Source of the DNA: Phytopseudomonas argentinensis
Lineage (GTDB): Bacteria > Pseudomonadota > Gammaproteobacteria > Pseudomonadales > Pseudomonadaceae
Direction of reading: 5' to 3'
Assembly: GCF_900113905.1 (NCBI RefSeq)
Contig: NZ_FORC01000001.1
Span: forward strand, 618,060-682,059
DNA: 64,000 nt
Position numbers and translations under genes: made by a program. The notes beneath the pieces were generated by a model. The model was not told the origin of the DNA, did no database searches, and worked only from the letters and a program-made list of their open reading frames with translations. The number at the start of each line of letters is the position of its first letter. Within the stretch, counting starts at the first letter, position 1. Shown piece by piece: positions 58,780-64,000 of the stretch.

Positions 58780-59562
58780 CTACAGCGACTCTGATCCCTG
58801 ACTCGCCTGAAACTGCAAAGCCAACTCCATGCCAAGCATGCTCAGCCGATAGCATCCCGGCTCGATGGCGACCGGCGGCAGCAGGGCGCCCGACAGGATC
58901 ACCTGCCCGGCAGCCAGCCGATGCCCGTCGGCCAGCAGCCGGCGGATCAGCCAGCAGGCGTTGCTCAGCGGCGACTCCTCGCCCGGGCTGCTGACCCCGC
59001 CGCCCAGCGCATGGCCGTCATGCATCAGGCGATACTCCACCTGGGCATGACGGCGCGCATCGAAGGGTTGCCCGGCGGACAGGCAATAGGCTGCAGCAGC
59101 CGAGTTATCGGCCACGAAGGCACCCGCCTCGAAGCTCCAGCCTTGCCAGCGGCAATCGGCGATCTCGAAGGCGGCGGCCACCTCGCCGATGGCCGCGAGC
59201 AACTCCTCATCGCTGTAGAAACCGGGATTGAGATCCTGGCCCATTACCACTGCCAGTTCGATTTCCAGCTTGGGTTGGATCAACCCGGCCAGGTCGACCG
59301 TCTGGCCCTCGGCAACCGCCATGGCGTCGGTCAGCGCGCCATACACCGGCTCGCTGAGGCCAAAGCGGCGCTGCGCTGCGGTACCGGCGAAGGCCACCTT
59401 CCAGCCGCTCAGGCGCTCATGGCGCGCCTCGCGCACCAGCACGCCGAGGCGCTGCAGCTCATAGCCCGCAGCCAGGCCCAGGCCGTCGCCCTGCTCCCTG
59501 GGCAATGCCACGCGCTCGCGCTCGGCCTGCAACAGGCGCTGGGCCAGATTGGCCTGGCTCAT
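58780..59562 (-). CDS. 2-hydroxypenta-2,4-dienoate hydratase-like / 4-oxalocrotonate decarboxylase family enzyme
   Basis: 260-aa MhpD/DmpE/DmpH-family protein. RLSGWKVAFAGTAAQRRFGLSEPVYGAL (about 51–78) and PKLEIELAVVMGQDL (metal-binding Glu pair near 100) are the conserved blocks, followed by AAFEIADCRW with another acidic ligand and GEESPLSNACWL. The family adds water to 2-hydroxydienoates or decarboxylates 2-oxohexenedioate, using Mg2+ or Mn2+. Its ATG overlaps the hydroxylase stop (ATGA). In a meta-cleavage scheme it would act after the C–C hydrolase. No aldolase or acetaldehyde dehydrogenase is in the window. Confidence 0.88.
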   Translation of the reverse strand: MSQANLAQRLLQAERERVALPREQGDGLGLAAGYELQRLGVLVREARHERLSGWKVAFAGTAAQRRFGLSEPVYGALTDAMAVAEGQTVDLAGLIQPKLEIELAVVMGQDLNPGFYSDEELLAAIGEVAAAFEIADCRWQGWSFEAGAFVADNSAAAAYCLSAGQPFDARRHAQVEYRLMHDGHALGGGVSSPGEESPLSNACWLIRRLLADGHRLAAGQVILSGALLPPVAIEPGCYRLSMLGMELALQFQASQGSESL

Positions 59563-61163
59563 GACAACTGCCCCTGCAACTTGGCCAGCACGCTTTCCAG
59601 GCGCTCGGGCGTGGTGATCGCGGCGACGAAACGGTCCGGCCGCACGATCACCACGCAGTCACGCACCTTGGCAAACCAGTTGCCGAGCTTGTTATCGACG
59701 TCTTCCACGCTGATCACCCCGTCAGCACTGAGCGGCTGGTTACGGCTGCCACTGCGCGACCGGTTGACCTGGATGAACCGGGTGTTCCAGCGCGCCCAGT
59801 AGGCCTTGGTCGCATCGCTGAGCTCGGCCGTCGGGTTGACCCGGTAACCGAGTACCGCATAGGAATCGCCAAGCACCTCGTCGAGTCGGCGCTTGTTGCG
59901 CTCGGCATCTTCGACACAGGGCTGCACGAACAGCTGGCCGACCAGATCGCCTTCGCGCAGCTCTTCGCGCTCGTGGTAGACCAGCCCCTTGATGATGGTG
60001 GCCTTGGGTTTGAACTTGAACTCCAGAAGGTGCGAGCGCAGGTTGTCGACGGTATTCACTGCCTGGAACAGCCAGTCGCGCACGCCCGCCATCAGCGGGT
60101 TGGTCAGGCCCAGCACGGCGCCCATGTTGTCGGCCAGGCCGATCAGATCGGTGGCGTGGCCACGGCGCTCGATGTCGTAGCTGGCGATGATCTCTGGCGC
60201 GGCGCGGCCCTTGAGCACGGCGACCAGTTTCCAGGCCAGGTTGGCGACGTCACGCAGCCCTGAGTTCAGGCCCTGGCCTGCCCAGGGCGGTGAGATGTGC
60301 GCGGCGTCGCCGACCAGTGCCACCCGCCCTTCGACGAAGCGTGCCGCCACCCGTGAGTTGTGGGTGTAGGCGCGGATGCGCACGATCTCCAGCGCGTCCA
60401 CCGCATCGCCGATATGCCCGCGAATCAGTCTGCGAATGGTGGCTTCCTCGCACATCTTCGCCTCGTCCTCGCCCTCCTTGAGCATGAACTCCCAACGGCG
60501 CTGGCGGTACGGCAGGTAGATGCACACGAACGGCCGCTCGGGGTCGGCATGCAGCGCGGTGTAAGGGGCGTCGAGGGAGTCGTTGGTGACATCGACCACC
60601 ACCCACTTGCGCGGATGGGTCATGCCCAGCAATTCGATACCGAGCTTCTTGCGCACGCAGGAACGCCCGCCGTCGGCGCCGACCACGTATTGCGCGTGCA
60701 GCTCGTAGGGTTCGCCATCGGCGCCCTTGACCTGCAGGGTCACGCCCTCCTCGTTCTGGCTGAGGTCGAGCATCTCGTGGCCCAGGCGCAGGTCGACGCT
60801 GGTGTGGCGCGGCAGCGCTTCACGCAGGGTGCCTTCGAGCAGCTGCTGCATGAAGATGTTGCGCATCGGCCAGCCATACTCGGCGACCGTCGGTTTGACC
60901 TCGGCGAAGCACACGCCACGGGCGTTGTAGTAGCGCAGCGGCACGTCGCAGATCATGTCGCGGATGGCGATGTCGGCGATGCCGATGCCCTGCAGCACAC
61001 GCAGCGCCTCATCATCCATGCCCACCGCACGCGGGTACGGGAGGATGCCCTCGGCCAACTCCAGCACCACGCACTCGATGCCGTGATGGCCCATGTAGTG
61101 GGCCATGGCGATACCATTCGGGCCGCCGCCGACGATGACTACCTGAGTCGTCTCGCGTTTCAT
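59559..61163 (-). CDS. FAD-dependent aromatic hydroxylase (MhpA/PHBH family)
   Basis: 534-aa class A flavoprotein monooxygenase like 3-(3-hydroxyphenyl)propionate hydroxylase. The dinucleotide motif VVIVGGGPNGIAMAHYMG is at residues 8–25, the central YVVGADGGRSCVRKKLG (DG motif) near 165, and GDAAHISPPWAGQGLNSG (GD motif, Asp286) binds the FAD ribityl chain. A thioredoxin-like C-terminal domain follows from about 400. It would use NAD(P)H and O2 to hydroxylate a phenolic ring. It overlaps the hydratase gene by 4 bases and follows the alpha/beta hydrolase gene by 39 bp. Confidence 0.92.
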   Translation of the reverse strand: MKRETTQVVIVGGGPNGIAMAHYMGHHGIECVVLELAEGILPYPRAVGMDDEALRVLQGIGIADIAIRDMICDVPLRYYNARGVCFAEVKPTVAEYGWPMRNIFMQQLLEGTLREALPRHTSVDLRLGHEMLDLSQNEEGVTLQVKGADGEPYELHAQYVVGADGGRSCVRKKLGIELLGMTHPRKWVVVDVTNDSLDAPYTALHADPERPFVCIYLPYRQRRWEFMLKEGEDEAKMCEEATIRRLIRGHIGDAVDALEIVRIRAYTHNSRVAARFVEGRVALVGDAAHISPPWAGQGLNSGLRDVANLAWKLVAVLKGRAAPEIIASYDIERRGHATDLIGLADNMGAVLGLTNPLMAGVRDWLFQAVNTVDNLRSHLLEFKFKPKATIIKGLVYHEREELREGDLVGQLFVQPCVEDAERNKRRLDEVLGDSYAVLGYRVNPTAELSDATKAYWARWNTRFIQVNRSRSGSRNQPLSADGVISVEDVDNKLGNWFAKVRDCVVIVRPDRFVAAITTPERLESVLAKLQGQLS

Positions 61164-61202
61164 GCTTTCACCTGTTTCTTGTAGGTTTCGGTGTAGATCG
61201 GG

Positions 61203-62039
61203 CTAGGCGCGATGCGCCCGCAGGTAGTCGCCGACGACCTGGTTGAACAGCGCACTCTGGTCGTCATGCACGTAGTGGCTGGCGTCGGCGATCACGGTCG
61301 TCTCGATGTTGCGGTTGGCGTTTTCCAGCGCGCCGAGGGTTTGCAGGGGCAGGAAGTCCGAGCGCCCACCGCGAATGAACAGCGTCGGGCAGTCCAGTGC
61401 ATGCACCGCCGGCCACAGATCGGTCGGGGTGATGCTCAGGCGCGCCTCGGCAATGCCCTGCTGGTCATGGCGCCAGGTGATGCCCTGTTCGGTTTGCTTC
61501 ATCGAATGGGCCAGCCGCGAGGCCAGGCCCTCAGCCGACAGGCCTGGGCGCGAGCGCTGCCAGAAGGCACGCGCGTGCTCCCAGTCCGGAAAGTACAGCG
61601 GTGTTTCCTGCATCTCGCGGCGGATGCGCGCCGCCCCATCGCCCATGCTCGACGAGCCCGGGCCGATGTCCTCGACCACCAGGGCCGACAGCCGCCCGGG
61701 ATGCTGGCGGGCGTACTCCAGGGCATTGGCGCCGCCCAGGGAATGACCGACCAGCATGAAGCGTCCGAGATGCAGGTACTCGACCAGGTCTTCCAGGTCG
61801 CGCACATAGTGCTCGGTGCGGTAGGTGCGGCTGTCGGCCCAGTCACTCAGCCCGCGTCCGCGTTGGTCGAGGGCATAGCAGCAGAACTCGTCGCCCAGGG
61901 ACTCGGCCAGCGACTGCCAGGTCTGCGCATAGGCGCGCAGGCCGTGCAGCAGGATCACCGGCGTGGCGTCCAGCTGGCCCCACTGCAGAAAATGCAGCGG
62001 CAGCATCGAGCGGTTATGGAAAAAGTGACTGGTGGACAT
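61203..62039 (-). CDS. Alpha/beta hydrolase, candidate meta-cleavage C–C bond hydrolase
   Basis: 278-aa alpha/beta hydrolase. The oxyanion region is VILLHGLRAYAQTW, the nucleophile elbow is LVGHSLGGANA (Ser100), the acid lies in LFIRGGRSDFLP (near 222) and the His in ADASHYVHDD (near 253). MhpC/DmpD-like enzymes split the ring-opened product, releasing a hydroxydienoate. The hydrolase class is clear; the C–C substrate is inferred from neighbours (hydroxylase, extradiol dioxygenase, hydratase). GGAG lies 7 nt before the ATG. Confidence 0.88.
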   Translation of the reverse strand: MSTSHFFHNRSMLPLHFLQWGQLDATPVILLHGLRAYAQTWQSLAESLGDEFCCYALDQRGRGLSDWADSRTYRTEHYVRDLEDLVEYLHLGRFMLVGHSLGGANALEYARQHPGRLSALVVEDIGPGSSSMGDGAARIRREMQETPLYFPDWEHARAFWQRSRPGLSAEGLASRLAHSMKQTEQGITWRHDQQGIAEARLSITPTDLWPAVHALDCPTLFIRGGRSDFLPLQTLGALENANRNIETTVIADASHYVHDDQSALFNQVVGDYLRAHRA

Positions 62040-62066
62040 GGCGGTTCTCCGGCCAGCGTGGCGTGA

Positions 62067-62669
62067 TCAGGTCAGACCGTTATCGCCCTTGATGGCGTCG
62101 GCGGTCAGGCCGCCCAGACGGGCATGCAGGCGCCCGCGGGTGGCAAAGGCCCAGATGATGATCACTTCGTCCGGTGCCGGGCCGTCACCAAAGGAGGCCG
62201 ACACGGTGTCGTAGTGCGAGCGCACGTAGAGGGCATCCTTGTGGGCCAGCGGAATGTCGATGGTCACCCCCGGCGCGCCGCGCTTGCCGGTCGACGGCAC
62301 CCACGATTTGCCACCACCCAGGGCGACGCGGATCGGGTCGGCGGCCGGGTTGGTCAGGAAGGCGTTGCCGTGCTCGTACTCGCTGGCGCTACCCACCAGG
62401 CAGGCCTTGCCGTAGCTGATCACGGTGCGGCCGGCAACCAGTTCGTTGATACGTCGGCCGAATTCCTGGCCCAGCAGCGGCGAATCGTTGATCAGCTCAT
62501 CGAGGCTCTCGCTGAAGCGCCCGGCATAGGGGTTGTGGATGGCCGCGGCGATCACGTACTTGAACAGCGGCTCGCCATCGGCCAGTTTGCCGGTTTCGTT
62601 GGCATGGGTTTCCTCGGTGAAGCTGTACCACTTGCGGATGTGGTAGCTGGCGAAATTCTTGGCTTTCAT
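62067..62669 (-). CDS. DUF1185 ('amino acid synthesis') family protein
   Basis: 200-aa DUF1185 protein. The conserved parts are HNPYAGRFSESLDELINDSPLLGQEFGRRINELVAG (about 50–85), SYGKACLVGSASEYEHGNAFL and VPSTGKRGAPGVTIDIPLAHKDALYVRSHYD. No catalytic function is established for the family; structures exist but roles are open. ATG at 62669 (AAGGA 8 nt upstream) is preferred to ATG at 62675. It sits between the hydrolase and the VOC dioxygenase, so it is probably part of the same aromatic pathway; a hydrolytic or isomerase role would be guesswork. Confidence 0.85.
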   Translation of the reverse strand: MKAKNFASYHIRKWYSFTEETHANETGKLADGEPLFKYVIAAAIHNPYAGRFSESLDELINDSPLLGQEFGRRINELVAGRTVISYGKACLVGSASEYEHGNAFLTNPAADPIRVALGGGKSWVPSTGKRGAPGVTIDIPLAHKDALYVRSHYDTVSASFGDGPAPDEVIIIWAFATRGRLHARLGGLTADAIKGDNGLT

Positions 62670-62684
62670 CTGCATGTTCCTTGC

Positions 62685-63134
62685 TCAGAGGGGGTCGACG
62701 GTGAAGTTGCGGCTCGGTGCCCCGGCCGCCTTGAAACGCGCCTTGGCCAGCGCGTCGTCGTGTTCGGTTTCGAAGAAGAATTCCAGGCGGTTGCCGTCCG
62801 GGTCGTGGAAGTACAGGCCGTTGCCGATCTCGTGGTCGGTGATCTTGACGATCTCCACGCCCTTGCTCAGCAACATGCCGTACAGCTCGCGCAGGGTGGT
62901 CATGTCTCCGGCCACTTCCAGCCCGTAGTGCTGCAGGCCCAGGCCGCCCTGATGGGCACCGGGCTCGGCCTTGATCAGCGCGATGTCGTGGTGCTTGCTG
63001 CCGAACGCCATCATCACCCAGGCCTCGCCGCGGGCACTTTCATGCATGCCCAGCACATCGGCGTACCAGAGCGCCGAGGCGTCCGGGTCGGTGACGAACA
63101 GCGAAATATGGGTGCGCAGGATGTCGATCTTCAT
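62685..63134 (-). CDS. VOC-superfamily single-domain extradiol dioxygenase-like protein
   Basis: 149-aa vicinal-oxygen-chelate protein. A metal triad can be read as His9 (RTHISLFV), His69 (LQHYGLEV) and Glu118 (NRLEFFFE), with spacing of 60 and 49 residues, like the catalytic module of type I extradiol dioxygenases. FHDPDGNRLE is the usual C-terminal signature. Classical enzymes have two such modules; this has one, so it may be a small one-domain ring-cleavage enzyme or a lactoylglutathione-lyase-like protein. It starts 10 bp after the BNR gene stop and has GAGG 8 nt upstream. Confidence 0.87.
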   Translation of the reverse strand: MKIDILRTHISLFVTDPDASALWYADVLGMHESARGEAWVMMAFGSKHHDIALIKAEPGAHQGGLGLQHYGLEVAGDMTTLRELYGMLLSKGVEIVKITDHEIGNGLYFHDPDGNRLEFFFETEHDDALAKARFKAAGAPSRNFTVDPL

Positions 63135-63144
63135 CGCGTGGCCC

Positions 63145-64000
63145 TCACTTCTTGATGACGGACGTGTGCCCGGCCTTGATCTGCGCCACCGCAGGCGTCC
63201 ACAGCACGTCGGCGATCTCGCTGAATTCGCGCCACTGCTTCTGCCAGCCGTTGCCGCCGTTCACCGAGGTGAACAGGTGGCCGTACTTGGTGCCGGCGAC
63301 GATCTGCAGCGGGTTGGCCGGGTTGAAGGCGATGGCCCAGACGCAGGAGTTGGGCTGCTGCGAAAGCGGCAGCACTTCCCAGGTGGCGGCCGCGTCGCGG
63401 GAGACCAGCACCTTGCTGGTGGTGCCCGGGGTGCCATCGGAAATGCTCAGGTACAGGGTGTCTTCGCTGCCCACCGGTGCATTGAGCACGCGCACGTAAT
63501 ACAGGCCAAAGGCTTCGGCGCCGATGATCCCGGTCCAGGTCGCGCCCTCGTCGAAGCTGCGATACACGGCGTTGACGCAGACCACCACGATGACCTTCTT
63601 GCCGTGGTTGGGCAGCACCACGATGTTGTGCACATCGGAGTTGTAGTCCCACAGCAGGCGGTCATCGAGGCGGGTGAAGGTTTCGCCGCCATCGCGGCTA
63701 TGGAACAGGCCGCCCTCTTCCAGGCCGAACCACACCTGGTTGCGGTCGGTCGGGTCGTAGGCGAAGGCCAGCAGGCGTGGCTTGCTGACGCCCTCGCAGA
63801 ACTCGGGAATCTCCACCGGCACGCGGTACCAGCTGGCGCCGGCATCCAGGGTGCGCCACAGCACGGCCCGCGATGGCGCGCCGGTGCCGACGAAGATGCG
63901 TTTGGCGTCCTTGGGGTCGACCGCCACCTTCCACACGGTTTCGCCGTTGAACGGCGAGTCGACGCGCGTCCACTTGCCGCCGGTGTCGTGACTCACGCAG
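63145..64000 (-). CDS. BNR/sialidase-like beta-propeller protein (partial)
   Basis: The C-terminal 283 or more residues of a repeat protein; the frame is open to the right edge of the window, so the start is missing. BNR Asp-box repeats are visible as SHDTGGKW, TLDAGASW, SRDGGETF, SFDEGATW, SRDAAATW and SVNGGNGW, each followed by aliphatic strands, giving a beta-propeller. No sialidase catalytic residues can be confirmed in this part. Similar 'exo-alpha-sialidase' annotated proteins occur beside aromatic catabolic genes, with unknown role. It is the most upstream visible gene of the eight-gene minus-strand cluster. Confidence 0.8.
   Translation of the reverse strand, partial: CVSHDTGGKWTRVDSPFNGETVWKVAVDPKDAKRIFVGTGAPSRAVLWRTLDAGASWYRVPVEIPEFCEGVSKPRLLAFAYDPTDRNQVWFGLEEGGLFHSRDGGETFTRLDDRLLWDYNSDVHNIVVLPNHGKKVIVVVCVNAVYRSFDEGATWTGIIGAEAFGLYYVRVLNAPVGSEDTLYLSISDGTPGTTSKVLVSRDAAATWEVLPLSQQPNSCVWAIAFNPANPLQIVAGTKYGHLFTSVNGGNGWQKQWREFSEIADVLWTPAVAQIKAGHTSVIKK

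Overview
The window is a high-GC stretch of a Pseudomonas chromosome (Gammaproteobacteria). The evidence is the RsmA sequence, the block lysC–rsmA–tRNA-Ser–tRNA-Arg, the complete arginine succinyltransferase (AST/aru) operon with separate alpha and beta AstA subunits, rdgC, an MxtR/CrbS-like SSS-domain sensor kinase and typical Pseudomonas intergenic repeats. I see no phage, insertion sequence, CRISPR array or plasmid-type gene. The species cannot be fixed from the sequence alone.

Layout. 1–13,640 is core: tRNA-Arg, tRNA-Ser, rsmA, lysC, alaS and ltaE, then the arginine catabolic operon aruC-F-G-D-B-(small protein)-E, all on the minus strand, with an ArgR-like half-site upstream of aruC. 13,985–15,390 holds a small conserved-type protein and a nitronate monooxygenase. 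15,495–22,227 is a divergent D-amino-acid cluster: a PLP amino acid deaminase and a PfkB sugar kinase to the left; an RpiR regulator, D-aminoacylase, RidA and a sodium/solute symporter to the right. 22,587–31,030 holds a DMT permease and a stress-type island: GH15 glucanase-like enzyme, SDR, CinA-C amidase, pyruvate-oxidase-like enzyme and a run of small membrane proteins. tRNA-Asp and tRNA-Val follow, then rdgC, a BASS transporter and a guanidine exporter under a guanidine-II (mini-ykkC) riboswitch.

34,296–43,504 is a mixed accessory segment: an MFS–acyltransferase fusion, a LysR regulator, a three-module PNPOx–ferredoxin-reductase–ferredoxin protein with a GST and a DUF1348 protein, azlCD, an AraC regulator and a GNAT. 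43,746–47,798 encodes an MxtR/CrbS-type hybrid kinase and an FKBP. 47,818–51,775 encodes a secreted exo-polygalacturonase (plant association), RmuC and a Sel1 protein. A 524-base intergenic region follows, with DnaA-box-like sites beside an AT-rich tract. 52,300–55,461 is the ydbH-ynbE-ydbL cell-envelope module.

56,425–64,000 is the most interesting block: eight same-strand genes (BNR-repeat protein running off the edge, VOC dioxygenase, DUF1185, alpha/beta hydrolase, FAD hydroxylase, MhpD-like hydratase, AraC regulator, MFS transporter). Together they read as a compact meta-cleavage route for an unidentified aromatic compound, carrying two proteins with no assigned step. Function calls rest on sequence motifs and family knowledge; no search was run.
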